From an uncultured Prevotellaceae bacterium (GTDB lineage Bacteria; Bacteroidota; Bacteroidia; Bacteroidales; Muribaculaceae): DNA of 64,000 nucleotides. A program made the translations under genes and the position numbers. Shown here piece after piece: positions 44,346-54,707 of this stretch. How positions within the stretch are numbered: position 1 is the first letter of the stretch; each line of letters opens with the position of its first letter. Under the pieces are notes generated by a model that had not been told where the DNA came from, did no database searches, and saw nothing but the letters and a program-made list of their open reading frames with translations. Location of the stretch: assembly GCA_900318065.1 (NCBI GenBank), contig ONIY01000009.1:1-64000 (forward strand), written 5' to 3'.

Positions 44346-44367
44346 AACTTCACATATATGTAAAGTT
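44346..44367 (-). promoter_or_regulatory. 22-bp near-perfect palindrome, likely operator of the TA pair
   Basis: Half-sites AACTTCACATA and TATGTAAAGTT differ from exact symmetry at one position pair. It sits 17 bases upstream of the -7 box, over the -33 region, the place expected for autorepression by the XRE antitoxin. Confidence 0.6.
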
Positions 44368-44465
44368 TTATTGTTAAAAAAACAAAAACAAAATAATTTG
44401 TCTTGAAGTTGTTGTTTTTCAAACACATTTTGCGTTTATTTGAGAGATTTGCGTGAGATTATATG

Positions 44466-44473
44466 TAATTTTG
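44466..44473 (+). promoter_or_regulatory. -7 box TAATTTTG for the ABC-F gene
   Basis: Matches TAnnTTTG, 22 bases before the ATG at 44496. Confidence 0.55.
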
Positions 44474-44495
44474 TGGCGTTTTTTAGAATGCGACG

Positions 44496-46418
<1,923 letters not shown>

Positions 46419-46838
46419 CGCCTGTGGCGCGAGGATAGGGGATGGGTGATCGAGGATCGGTGAGGGAATTGTAGGGACAACGCGTGCGTTGTCCGCCTGC
46501 GGATTAATCAATGCGCGCTTGCGTTAGATACTCTTTTCTTTTGCCATATGCTGGCGCACATGAAAATTAGAGAGCATGCGGCTCTAAAATTGTTTGTTTT
46601 AAAATCTGGGCGCAAAAGCGCTAAAATGACAAGAAATAATTTTTAGTGCAAAGCACTGTCGCAAGGTGGAAATTGCGTCGATGTAGGGACAACGCGTGCG
46701 TTGTCCGAAAACGGCGAAAGTGCTGATTTCCAAAAAACTGCCTCTAGCGGACAAGGCACGCCCGATCTCCGACTCGCGGTCTTCGATCCCCGCACAGCGG
46801 GCTGTGTCACTACATTAAGTGTTGTGGAACTATGAAAG
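46419..46838. repeat. Intergenic block of dispersed repeats
   Basis: Contains two full GGGACAAC palindromes (46471-46494 and 46683-46706), a half copy (46749-46762), and CAGCGGGCTGTGTCACTACA near 46795, related to copies at about 59590 and 63540. I see no gene. Confidence 0.7.
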
Positions 46839-46870
46839 AAAAACGCTCTAAGCCGCGGCTTAGAGCGTTT
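46839..46870 (-). terminator. Perfect palindromic terminator after the C1 peptidase
   Basis: A 15-bp perfect stem, AAACGCTCTAAGCCG and its complement (46841-46855 with 46856-46870), with a TTTTT run on the minus strand. Confidence 0.8.
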
Positions 46871-46910
46871 ATTGTGTGAGTTATGCATCACAGGATGCAT
46901 TGTGCATTGA

Positions 46911-48110
46911 TTAGAGACCCATCTTCTTTGCAATCTTAGCGGGGATAGCCTCTTTGTTAACAATGATGTTCATTGTTTTGGCTTTGAAGAATGCCTCGCT
47001 AACATAGAAGAAACCGTGATAGAGTTGGTTGGTGTCCCAGCTGTTTTGTACCTTGAAGTACTTGTTTCCTTCCTGGTCAACGGCTGTGCCCACGATAACC
47101 ATTCCGTGGTCGTCGGTGGTCTCCTTGTTGTCAAACATCATCTGGCGGCTCTCTTGAGTAACAGTCTGCTCGTTGCCTGGACCCTTGATTTCCCAGCGCT
47201 GTGCGTCGCGGTCCTTGTCGCTAAGCTGATCCCAGCGAGCACGGTCGGTGCCGTTGAGGTCTTCCTCGGTTTTCTCTTTAACGAGTACTGCATAACCCTT
47301 GCGCCACTGGAAGCCACGCTCGCTCACGTCGGCACCCCAAGCGATAGAGTAACCCTTCTCGATGGCATAGTTGGCAATCTCCCACAGCTCATCGATGGGC
47401 ACGTTCTGTGACTGCTCCCAAGTCCAGTTGTCGGCAACCTCAAGAACGAATGGCTTGTAGAATGGGTGATGAGTGAACGAAGTGATAGAGATGTAGTCGT
47501 TCATGTTCAATGGCAGAGAAGCGGCATAGCTTTGTGGGGTGTAGGTCTTGCCCTCCCAGGTGAAAGTCTCGGGGAGCTTGCCCATGTATCCGTCGAGAAC
47601 GCCCTTGAAGCCGTCCATCCACGATGGGGTGAGTTTTTTGAGCTTGCGCTGGTTCACCACGTTTACCATGCCCTGGAGCATAGCGGTGAGCTCGGCAGTG
47701 TTGAATTTCTTGTCGCCATAGGTCATGCCAGTGTACACGTCATTGGGCACCATACCGTAGTTCTCCCACACATAGGCTACATCGAGTCCTGCGCCGCCCT
47801 CGGCGAAGTTGCTCGTGCCGTCCATGCGCACGTTCTTGATAGCCTTGTCGAGATAGCAGTGGTAAACAACAAATCCCTCGCTCAGGTGAACTTCTTTACC
47901 TGTCTTGCGCAGAATTTCGTTCTCAAAGAAAGTGTTGCTTGAGTAGCACCAGCATGTTCCTGACTTGTTTTGATCTTTTACTGGAGTAGATTTCACTACC
48001 TTAACATCGGTGAACTTGAAACCAGTGCTGTCGGGGTTAACGACTTTGTCGTCGGCCATTGCTCCAAGCACTAAGCTGGCAGCAATGAGTGTAAGAAAAA
48101 GATGTTTCAT
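46911..48110 (-). CDS. Exported C1-family cysteine peptidase (PepC/bleomycin hydrolase type)
   Basis: A 399-residue papain-family peptidase. Signal peptide MKHLFLTLIAASLVLGAMA is followed directly by the catalytic segment: Q47 and C53 in KDQNKSGTCWCYSS, His in DDHGMVIVGTA, Asn in QNSWDTN. The family (aminopeptidase C) normally lacks a signal peptide, so export to the periplasm or surface is notable, though exported forms are known in Bacteroidetes. It probably trims peptides outside the cytosol. A -7 box lies at 48158-48165 and a strong terminator at 46839-46870, so it stands alone. Confidence 0.88.
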   Translation of the reverse strand: MKHLFLTLIAASLVLGAMADDKVVNPDSTGFKFTDVKVVKSTPVKDQNKSGTCWCYSSNTFFENEILRKTGKEVHLSEGFVVYHCYLDKAIKNVRMDGTSNFAEGGAGLDVAYVWENYGMVPNDVYTGMTYGDKKFNTAELTAMLQGMVNVVNQRKLKKLTPSWMDGFKGVLDGYMGKLPETFTWEGKTYTPQSYAASLPLNMNDYISITSFTHHPFYKPFVLEVADNWTWEQSQNVPIDELWEIANYAIEKGYSIAWGADVSERGFQWRKGYAVLVKEKTEEDLNGTDRARWDQLSDKDRDAQRWEIKGPGNEQTVTQESRQMMFDNKETTDDHGMVIVGTAVDQEGNKYFKVQNSWDTNQLYHGFFYVSEAFFKAKTMNIIVNKEAIPAKIAKKMGL

Positions 48111-48157
48111 TGTGTATTAATTAAATGATAAAAAGTAATGTCATGCTAATGATTTTG

Positions 48158-48165
48158 CAAAAATA
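48158..48165 (-). promoter_or_regulatory. -7 box TATTTTTG for the C1 peptidase
   Basis: The complement of CAAAAATA. Divergent from the box at 48189-48196. Confidence 0.55.
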
Positions 48166-48188
48166 GACAAAAAAACCGATTTTTGTAT

Positions 48189-48196
48189 TAATTTTG
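48189..48196 (+). promoter_or_regulatory. -7 box TAATTTTG for the B3/B4 gene
   Basis: Matches TAnnTTTG, 21 bases before the ATG at 48217. Confidence 0.55.
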
Positions 48197-48216
48197 CAGA
48201 AAAATATTATTTTATC

Positions 48217-48888
48217 ATGATTAATGTTGAAATTGACCCGCGCATCCTGGAGGTGTGCCCCGCCACACAGATAGGGCTCCTGAGGGCTCAGGTGGTAAAC
48301 GGCGACACCAGCGATGAGCTGTGGCAAGAGATTGAGAACGAAGCTAAAGCCATAGCGCAGACCTATGAGTTGCTGGCTGTCAACCAGCGCCCTGCCATTG
48401 CCGCCACACGACGGCTCTACAAGGCACTGGGTAAGGACCCGGGCCGCTACCGCGTGGCGAGCGAGGCACTGTGCCGCCGCATCATTCGCGGGCTGGGATT
48501 GTACCGCCTCACCACTCTCATCGATGTGGTGAACCTGGTGTCGATCAAGAGTGGATATGCCATTAGCGGACTTGATGCCGACAAACTCGTGGGCGACACC
48601 CTCACGATGGGAGTGGGCGAGAAGGACGAGGCCTATTGCGGCATAGGTCGCGGACCACTCAACATCGAGGGGCTGCCCGTGTACCGCGACGCGCAGGGCG
48701 GTGTGGCGACTCCCACCAGCGACGAGGAGCGCACGAAGTTCACCCCCGAGACCTCTCATGTGCAAATCAACATCAACGCTTTTGCTCCCGAGATGCCACT
48801 TGACGAGGCTGTGAGCTGGACGGCATCGCTTCTCGAGAAATATGCCAGCGCAACGTGTTTTGAAACAACAATAAAAACATTCCAATAA
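48217..48888 (+). CDS. B3/B4 tRNA-editing-like domain protein
   Basis: A 223-residue protein made of the B3/B4 domain of the phenylalanyl-tRNA synthetase beta chain. Segments RPAIAATRRLYKALGKDPGR, CRRIIRGLGLYRLTTLIDVVN and ISGLDADKLVGDTL match the family. Stand-alone copies are thought to edit mischarged tRNA. It is followed after 13 bases by a Sua5-like protein, which also acts on tRNA, so a tRNA-quality link is plausible. Confidence 0.82.
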   Translation: MINVEIDPRILEVCPATQIGLLRAQVVNGDTSDELWQEIENEAKAIAQTYELLAVNQRPAIAATRRLYKALGKDPGRYRVASEALCRRIIRGLGLYRLTTLIDVVNLVSIKSGYAISGLDADKLVGDTLTMGVGEKDEAYCGIGRGPLNIEGLPVYRDAQGGVATPTSDEERTKFTPETSHVQININAFAPEMPLDEAVSWTASLLEKYASATCFETTIKTFQ

Positions 48889-48901
48889 GTAATAATAAGT
48901 T

Positions 48902-49504
48902 ATGAAGGTATTACAGATAATAGAAGAAAACATCAACGCGCGTCACATCGAGGAGATTGCCAGCGTGCTGCGCGACGGAGGCATCATTGTCTATCCCACC
49001 GACACGGTCTACGCCATTGGCTGCGACGCCCTTAACAATCAGGCCATTGAGCGCATCTGCTCGTTGAAGGCGATGAAGTCGGCAAAGACTAATTTGTCAA
49101 TCATCTGTAGCGACATCAGCGAGGTGGCGCAGTATGCCAAGTTTGACAACACGCAGTTCCGTCTCATGAAGAACAACCTGCCGGGACCCTTCACGTTCAT
49201 CTTCCCCGCGATGTCGAAGCTGCCCAAGGCGTTCAAGGGCCGCCGCACGGTAGGTATCCGCATTCCGCAAAACAAGATTGCTACTGCTATCGAGCAGGAG
49301 TTGGGACATCCCATTCTCACAACATCAGTACCAGCTCGTGATGATGACTACCGCTGCGAACCCGAGCTCATCGCCGAGGCGTTGGGCAGTAGTGTAGATA
49401 TTGTGGTTGACTCTGGTCGTGGTGGTCTCATCCCATCTACTGTGGTTGACTGCACTGGATCGGAGCCCGAGATTATCAGACAAGGTAAAGGTGAATTACA
49501 ATAA
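48902..49504 (+). CDS. Sua5/YciO/YrdC-family protein (threonylcarbamoyl-AMP synthase-like)
   Basis: A 200-residue YrdC-domain protein. YrdC features: DGGIIVYPTDTVYAIGCDAL, KSAKTNLSIICSDISEV, LPGPFTFIF and VGIRIPQNKIATAIEQELG. The family makes threonylcarbamoyl-AMP from Thr, bicarbonate and ATP for t6A37; some members (YciO) may do something else. The length is that of TsaC/YciO, without the Sua5 C-terminal domain. TsaB, a partner in the pathway, is at 34596. The gene lies 13 bases after the B3/B4 gene and 19 before a thioredoxin-like lipoprotein. Confidence 0.85.
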   Translation: MKVLQIIEENINARHIEEIASVLRDGGIIVYPTDTVYAIGCDALNNQAIERICSLKAMKSAKTNLSIICSDISEVAQYAKFDNTQFRLMKNNLPGPFTFIFPAMSKLPKAFKGRRTVGIRIPQNKIATAIEQELGHPILTTSVPARDDDYRCEPELIAEALGSSVDIVVDSGRGGLIPSTVVDCTGSEPEIIRQGKGELQ

Positions 49505-49523
49505 CCCCAAGCGAAATAGAAAA

Positions 49524-50009
49524 ATGAAAATAACTAAATTGTTTTACGGCGCATTACTGTGCGCATTGATCTCCTGCGGATTGTGTGGCTGCAACTCTAG
49601 CACACAGTCAAGCAGTGCTTCGGCAAGGTCTAACGATAATTCAGTTGTTGAGCAGGAGAAGGCTAGTTCTCAAGAAGGTGCGGTTGAAGATGAATCGGTC
49701 CAGGAAGAACAAGCTCAGGATAACGTCAATCATGACAAGATTGTGGTGATTGACTTCTTTGCCACCTGGTGCGGTCCGTGCAAGGCCATGGCGCCAGCCA
49801 TTGAGCAGATGAAGAAGAAATATGGCGACGTGATCGACATCAAGAAGATTGATGTTGACGAGGAGCCACAGCTGGCTCAACAGTACAACATTACCGGCGT
49901 GCCCACCATGGTGATTCTGTCGCCACAAGGCGAAGTGATTGACAAGATAGTAGGGGCTCAGCCTGTCGAGGTGCTCGACCAGCTCTTCGGCCAGCTGGCA
50001 CAGCAATAG
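49524..50009 (+). CDS. Thioredoxin-like lipoprotein
   Basis: A 161-residue lipoprotein with a thioredoxin fold. The start is the ATG at 49524, giving MKITKLFYGALLCALISCGL; lipobox LISC puts the lipid on C18 (C23 is a second candidate). A low-complexity Ser/Gln/Glu linker (about 24-70) precedes the active site ATWCGPCKAMAP (C83 and C86) and the cis-proline VPTMVIL. Probably an envelope oxidoreductase or reductant for periplasmic disulfides. It may share a transcript with the two preceding genes (19-base gap). Confidence 0.87.
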   Translation: MKITKLFYGALLCALISCGLCGCNSSTQSSSASARSNDNSVVEQEKASSQEGAVEDESVQEEQAQDNVNHDKIVVIDFFATWCGPCKAMAPAIEQMKKKYGDVIDIKKIDVDEEPQLAQQYNITGVPTMVILSPQGEVIDKIVGAQPVEVLDQLFGQLAQQ

Positions 50010-50019
50010 CGGGAAAAAG

Positions 50020-51375
50020 TTACCGCTTGGTAAACCGCAGCTGCGGTCGTGCAACGCTTAGTTTCACCTTTTGCTTTTTGAGTTTAAAAGGTGAAACTTC
50101 TTTTATTGTCTGCTCAATCTTTGCTGCTGGCAGTGCTACGAGTGCATAGTGGTCGAAGATGCTGATTGCGCCTATGTCGCCAGGTGCTGTTGCAGTGGAG
50201 TTCTTCGACAGGAATCCCAAGATGTCGCCACGCGAGATTTTTTCCTTCTTGCCGGCGCTAATGTACATGGTGGCGATGCTGGAGCGCTTGGCGTGGCAGC
50301 GGTTTTTCATGATGTACTGCTTGCAATCGCCAGTGTAGTGGGGCAGTGGCTCTTGTGGTGTGGTGATGAGGTAGACGTCGCCGGTGGCGTCGACGCGGGC
50401 CGAGCGGCCGTTGCGGTGGGTGAACACTTCCTGGGTGAGAGGCAGCTCGTAGTGGATGATGTGCTTCACACTGGCAATGTCAAGGCCGCGTGCCGCCAGG
50501 TCGGTGGCAACGAGCACCATCACGCTGCCGTTGTTGAACAGTGTCACTGCCTTCTCACGCTCTATCTGCTCAAGTGCGCCATGATAGAGGGCTGCTGGCA
50601 TCGTGTTTTTCATGAGGAACAGAAATGCTTGCTGGGCACTCTCGCGGGTGTTGGCAAAGACGATAGTGCGCTCGTTGGGGATGTCGAGGAGCAGTTTCAG
50701 CAAGGTGTCGAGCGGACTGGCGCCCTGGACAGCAACGTGCCACAATGTCAGGCGTGAGTCAACCGCGAGGGCTTGCGACGCCAGCATGTTGATGGTGTGG
50801 CAGTTGTTGAGCTTTACAAAGCGGGGCATGTGCTCGATGACGGTTGCCGAGGTGAGGATTTTGCGGGCATCATCAGGGCAGTGGCGCAGAATGGTGCTCA
50901 TCTCGTCGCTGAAACCCAGCTCGAGCGACTTGTCAAACTCGTCGAGAACCAGGCTCTTTATGCCCGCAAGCTCGATATTGCCTTGATTGATGTGATCGAC
51001 CAAGCGGCCTGGGGTGGAGATCACGACGAGAGGACGTGAGCGCAGCGAGTTGCTCTCGTCGGCCGACTGGTGGCCACCGTAGCACGAGGTCACCAGCGTG
51101 AGGGGCGATAGTTTCTTTATGACTCCGGCAATCTGGATTACCAACTCGCGCGACGGGGCAATGACAAGGACCTGAGGGGTCTCGCTGGCATGTGGGTCAA
51201 GCGTCATGAGTGCCGCCATGGCAAAGGCGAGGGTCTTGCCACTGCCAGTGGGGGAATACACCACCAGGTCGCCTGCACTGTCGCACCAGCAATCCAGCAC
51301 TTTTTCTTGCATGGCATTGAGCGCTTTGATGTCTAAGGCGCGCTGGGCTTGTTCTATGAGTTGGTCCTTTGTCAT
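50020..51375 (-). CDS. DEAD-box RNA helicase, DbpA-like
   Basis: A 451-residue SF2 helicase. Motif I is SPTGSGKT (41-48); motif Ia PSRELVIQ; Ib TPGRLVDH; motif II reads DEFD (145-148) rather than DEAD; motif III SAT; motif VI HRNGRSAR. The C-terminal domain (KKEKISRGDILGFLSKNST, then PGDIGAISIFDHYALVAL) resembles the RNA-binding domain of DbpA, which recognises hairpin 92 of 23S rRNA. Likely role: 50S maturation. The D-E-F-D variant is unusual. The terminator of the neighbouring gene (51393-51421) lies just upstream of its start. Confidence 0.88.
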   Translation of the reverse strand: MTKDQLIEQAQRALDIKALNAMQEKVLDCWCDSAGDLVVYSPTGSGKTLAFAMAALMTLDPHASETPQVLVIAPSRELVIQIAGVIKKLSPLTLVTSCYGGHQSADESNSLRSRPLVVISTPGRLVDHINQGNIELAGIKSLVLDEFDKSLELGFSDEMSTILRHCPDDARKILTSATVIEHMPRFVKLNNCHTINMLASQALAVDSRLTLWHVAVQGASPLDTLLKLLLDIPNERTIVFANTRESAQQAFLFLMKNTMPAALYHGALEQIEREKAVTLFNNGSVMVLVATDLAARGLDIASVKHIIHYELPLTQEVFTHRNGRSARVDATGDVYLITTPQEPLPHYTGDCKQYIMKNRCHAKRSSIATMYISAGKKEKISRGDILGFLSKNSTATAPGDIGAISIFDHYALVALPAAKIEQTIKEVSPFKLKKQKVKLSVARPQLRFTKR

Positions 51376-51392
51376 AAATACAAATAATGAAA

Positions 51393-51425
51393 AAGGGAAG
51401 CATTGTGGTGCTTCCCCTTAAGCTT
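51393..51425 (-). terminator. Terminator after the Ala/Lys-rich lipoprotein
   Basis: AAGGGAAGCA and TGCTTCCCCTT pair with a one-base bulge; a TTTTT run follows on the minus strand, just upstream of the helicase start. Confidence 0.7.
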
Positions 51426-51439
51426 TTTTGGAGAATTTA

Positions 51440-51916
51440 TTAGTTCTTCTTAGCCTTGTCGATGGCGTTGTTGATGGCGTTCTTAGCAGCATCAGCACCC
51501 TTGTTGATAGCGTCCTTTGCTACGTCCTTAGCGTCATCGCCAGCCTTCTTAACGGCATCCTTAGCAGCGTCGCCCACTTGCTTAGCAGCATCCTTAGCGG
51601 CGTCCTTGAGCTCGTTGGCAGCTTCCTTTACGTTCTCTTTCTTAGCGTCAACCTCGGCAGCAGCGGCATCCTTAGCCTCTTCTACAGCAGCAGCAGGAAC
51701 AGCCTCAGTGCCCTCGGCAACAGCAGCAGCCTCGTTCTGAACGTTCTCAAGACCCTCGGCAACCTCGGCGGGAAGGCTATCGGTAGGAAGGCTATCGGTA
51801 GCGTTCTCAACTTGAGTAGAATCGCTGGCAACTTCAGAACCCTCGGTAGCGGTGTTGTTGCAAGAAACAAGTGACATGGTAGCAACAGCTACAAACAACA
51901 AAAATAACTTTTTCAT
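51440..51916 (-). CDS. Ala/Lys-rich helical lipoprotein
   Basis: A 158-residue lipoprotein. Signal MKKLFLLFVAVATMSLVSCN has lipobox LVSC (C19). The C-terminal half is built of 11-residue-like repeats rich in Ala, Lys and Asp (AANELKDAAKDAAKQVGDAA, then KDAVKKAGDDAKDVAKDAIN), a pattern typical of LEA-like or amphipathic coiled helices. The middle is acidic Ala/Glu/Pro-rich. No enzymatic domain. It may be a surface or periplasmic stress or spacer protein; that is inferred from composition. Confidence 0.7.
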   Translation of the reverse strand: MKKLFLLFVAVATMSLVSCNNTATEGSEVASDSTQVENATDSLPTDSLPAEVAEGLENVQNEAAAVAEGTEAVPAAAVEEAKDAAAAEVDAKKENVKEAANELKDAAKDAAKQVGDAAKDAVKKAGDDAKDVAKDAINKGADAAKNAINNAIDKAKKN

Positions 51917-52119
51917 AACTTTACAATAAATTTTAGTTAGTAAATTAAAACAATAAATTTAGTTGAGTTTTTCTAATAATATTTGGTCATTTCAGAAAAA
52001 CGGTGTAAATTTACATCAAAATTTGATAATGAAAGAAAAAACGAAGTTTTTTTTTCATCAAATTGATGTTTTTTGTTTTTTTAACGGTTTTGACGACTTC
52101 TTTTCTATCAGTTTGAATT

Positions 52120-52803
52120 ATGAGCATAGTATACATTCTTTTTATAGGTGTTGCGATATTGAGTTTTGTTGCGCAGCAGTCGCTCAAGAACAAGTTTGCA
52201 AAGTATTCTCAGGAACCCCTTGACTTGCCGCTCACTGGACGTGATGTGGCGGCTAAGATGCTGCACGACAATGGCGTGAACAATGTGCAGGTCACCAGTG
52301 TCAACGGCCAGCTCACCGACCATTACAACCCTGCCAACGGCACCGTGAACCTGAGCGATGTGGTGTTCTCGGTCAACAGTGTGGCATCGGCGGCGGTTGC
52401 TGCTCATGAGTGTGGACACGCCTTGCAGCACGCCCGCGGATATGCTCCCCTCAAGCTGCGCTCGCAACTGGTGCCAGTGGTGAGTTTTGCCTCCACCTGG
52501 GTCACCTGGGTGCTGCTGGCGGGCATCATGCTCATCGAGATTTTCCCCGTTGTGATGTGGGTGGGGATAGGACTCTTCGCTATGACCACCTTGTTCAGTT
52601 TCGTCACCCTCCCTGTTGAGGTCGACGCCAGCCGCCGCGCTGTGGCTTGGCTCGAGAGCGCCGGGATCACTCAAGGCGAGAAAACCCAGCATGCCAAGGA
52701 CGCGCTCCACGCAGCCGCCTACACCTATGTAGTGGCAGCATTGAGCTCCCTGGCAACCCTCGTCTACTATATCCTCATCCTCATGGGCCGCTCAAGAGAC
52801 TGA
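52120..52803 (+). CDS. Membrane zinc metallopeptidase (YugP type)
   Basis: A 227-residue membrane-bound peptidase of the Zn_peptidase_2 family. An N-terminal membrane segment is followed by the HExxH motif in AAHECGHALQHARGY (H96, E97, H100), then two or three hydrophobic segments (PVVSFASTWVTWVLLAGIML, VGIGLFAMTTLFSFV) and a C-terminal membrane segment (AALSSLATLVYYILILM). VEVDASRRAVAWLESAGI is also conserved. The substrate is unknown. Confidence 0.88.
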   Translation: MSIVYILFIGVAILSFVAQQSLKNKFAKYSQEPLDLPLTGRDVAAKMLHDNGVNNVQVTSVNGQLTDHYNPANGTVNLSDVVFSVNSVASAAVAAHECGHALQHARGYAPLKLRSQLVPVVSFASTWVTWVLLAGIMLIEIFPVVMWVGIGLFAMTTLFSFVTLPVEVDASRRAVAWLESAGITQGEKTQHAKDALHAAAYTYVVAALSSLATLVYYILILMGRSRD

Positions 52804-52870
52804 AATTAGTTTGACCTGGCTACACCACGATCCACTATCCCTGCGCCAAAGGCCGAGGCGGCAACAATTA
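52804..52870. other. Short spacer between the metallopeptidase and the repeats
   Basis: Contains GCGCCAAAGGCCGAGGCGG, related to the sequence that precedes the other copies of the stem-loop element. Confidence 0.5.
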
Positions 52871-52983
52871 AATAAACCACAGATTGTTCAGATTAAACCG
52901 ATTCTCTATATTATTTCATGATTCTGTGTTTCAGAAGATTAAAGAATCCGATTAATCTGTTTAATTTGTGGTTCTTTATTATT
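52871..52983. repeat. Stem-loop element, copy A
   Basis: Imperfect 29-bp terminal inverted repeats (52875-52903 and 52945-52973, about six mismatches) begin AACCACAG and end TTTGTGGTT. The loop contains CATGATTCTGTGTTTCAGAA. Copies B (59736-59849) and C (63611-63722) are almost identical. Each is followed at once by the 24-bp palindrome. Confidence 0.85.
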
Positions 52984-53007
52984 GTAGGGACAAGGCGCGC
53001 CTTGTCC
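52984..53007. repeat. 24-bp GGGACAAG palindrome, linked to copy A
   Basis: GGGACAAGGCGCGCCTTGTC (52987-53006), a near-perfect inverted repeat. Confidence 0.85.
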
Positions 53008-53049
53008 GCAAGAGGCAGTCGTTTGGTAATCAGCGTGTTCTCCGTTTTC

Positions 53050-53160
53050 GGACAACGCACGCGTTGTCCCTACAATTACCTCACCGATCCTCCATCCACG
53101 ATTTACATTCCCCGCGTCGCAGGCGCCACTTAACACTTAACACTTCACCCTTAACACTTA
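53050..53160. repeat. Inverted GGGACAAC palindrome and CTTAACA microsatellite
   Basis: The palindrome in the other orientation (53050-53073), then CCCCGCGTCGCAGGCGCCAC and CTTAACACTT units. The same block order appears at about 59630-59695. No gene is present. Confidence 0.75.
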
Positions 53161-53229
53161 AAACCTTCCACTTTTCTAGGCCACCAACAAAAAAATTTAT
53201 ATTTATGTGTTCAATTTAGAAAAAAATAG

Positions 53230-53237
53230 TATTTTTG
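53230..53237 (+). promoter_or_regulatory. -7 box TATTTTTG for the transglutaminase gene
   Basis: Matches TAnnTTTG and leaves about 45 bases to the ATG at 53289. Confidence 0.55.
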
Positions 53238-53288
53238 TAGTTTGAACATTGTAAAGCGCCCTGGTGGGCAAAGTAATTTAATGTAGAA

Positions 53289-54707
53289 ATGGTAAAGAAG
53301 TTATTGTTAACAACCGCTGTCGCAATGATTGCCGCTGTTGCTTGGTCTCAGGACGGCTGGCTGCAACAAGTTGAGGACTTGATGAATCAAGGAGAGTTCA
53401 AGAAAGCCGAGGCACTCATGAAGTCTCTGCCCAAGAAGACTCAGGTGGCACAAGAGGTGCGCATCGACTCGTTAAACACCATCATGGGAAGGATTCGCAA
53501 GGATTTCACCATGACCCCCGAGGAGGGCAAGAAGTTGATACTTGAGAAGATGCCCACGGCAACCGATGCGATGATTGCCAAGTGGAAACGCGACCGCAAG
53601 ATCGAGTACATGATAATCGACGGTCAGGAGTGGTGGTTCCGTAAGTCGGTGAGAAACCTGTGGCTGCTCGCTGGCGAACTCAAGGAAGAGCAAGAGGCCG
53701 AGAAGCAGGAGACCTATGACATACGCCGCAAGTACTACCTCGAGGCAATGCAGTGTCCTGCCGACGAGAAGGGCATTCGCGACTGGCGTCATGTGAACAT
53801 CACATTCCACCTCGACGTGAATGCCGATGTGGTACCCGATGGCGAGACGCTGCGCGTGTGGATGCCGTTCCCTTACCAGAACATGAGGCAGAAGAACATC
53901 AAGCTCGAGTCGAGCAACAGACCAGTGACAATGAGCCAGGGCAGCAAGCACCACACGGTGTATATGGAGGCGGTGGCGCAGAAAGGCAAGCCCACTCACT
54001 TTGAATACACCTTCAGCTACGACGTTGCCGAGCGGCACATCGCCCAGCAAGACCTGGTGGCGATGGTTGAGCCCTACGACAAGAACCGTGCCGAGTACAA
54101 GGAATTCACCGGCAACCATGCCCCGCACATTATCATCACCGACGACACTCGCGCGCTTGCCCGCGAAATAGTGGGCGAGGAGAAGAACCCTGTGCTGCAG
54201 GCCTCGATGATTTTTGACTGGATCTCGATGCGTTATCCCTGGGCTGGCGCCCGTGAGTACAGCACTATAAAGAACATGCCCGAATATGTGCTTGCCAACG
54301 GTCATGGCGACTGCGGACAGGTGGCGTTGCTCTACATCACCCTCGTGCGCAGCCTGGGCATCCCAGCGCGCTGGGAGAGCGGATGGATGATTCACCCCGA
54401 TGAGGTGAACTGGCACGACTGGGCCGAGACCTACTTTGAGGGCGTGGGATGGGTGCCTACCGACCAATCCTTTGGCCGCAGCGCTGTGGGAACTCCCATG
54501 AACAGCTACTACACCACTGGTATCGACCTCTACCGCATGGCATCTAACGAGAGCATTGGCGACCGCCTGAGCCCTGAGAAGAAATACATCCGCAGCGAGA
54601 CGGTCGACTTCCAGCCAGGCGAAGTGGAGTGGCGCAAGGGCAATCTCTACTACGACACATGGAAATCGGGACTGAAAGTTAACTCTATAGAAAAAATAGA
54701 AAAATGA
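53289..54707 (+). CDS. Exported transglutaminase-like protease
   Basis: A 472-residue exported protein. Signal peptide about residues 1-20 (MVKKLLLTTAVAMIAAVAWS). The transglutaminase-like catalytic triad is C342 (GHGDCGQVALLY), H376 (NWHDWAETYF) and D392 (PTDQSFG). A beta-sandwich region (about 160-250) precedes it. In bacteria this fold is mostly a peptidase or amidase. Its neighbours (NlpC/P60 and a dipeptide epimerase) suggest work on peptidoglycan peptides. The last 4 bases overlap the NlpC/P60 gene. Confidence 0.88.
   Translation: MVKKLLLTTAVAMIAAVAWSQDGWLQQVEDLMNQGEFKKAEALMKSLPKKTQVAQEVRIDSLNTIMGRIRKDFTMTPEEGKKLILEKMPTATDAMIAKWKRDRKIEYMIIDGQEWWFRKSVRNLWLLAGELKEEQEAEKQETYDIRRKYYLEAMQCPADEKGIRDWRHVNITFHLDVNADVVPDGETLRVWMPFPYQNMRQKNIKLESSNRPVTMSQGSKHHTVYMEAVAQKGKPTHFEYTFSYDVAERHIAQQDLVAMVEPYDKNRAEYKEFTGNHAPHIIITDDTRALAREIVGEEKNPVLQASMIFDWISMRYPWAGAREYSTIKNMPEYVLANGHGDCGQVALLYITLVRSLGIPARWESGWMIHPDEVNWHDWAETYFEGVGWVPTDQSFGRSAVGTPMNSYYTTGIDLYRMASNESIGDRLSPEKKYIRSETVDFQPGEVEWRKGNLYYDTWKSGLKVNSIEKIEK

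Noticed and set aside
44307..44426. N-terminal extension of the toxin-like gene to 44426
   Set aside because: It would cross the -7 box and the palindromic operator, and its residues are low-complexity and Phe/Cys-rich.
49401..49523. Extension of the thioredoxin-like lipoprotein upstream of 49524
   Set aside because: It overlaps the Sua5-like gene in another frame and would displace the lipoprotein signal from the N-terminus.
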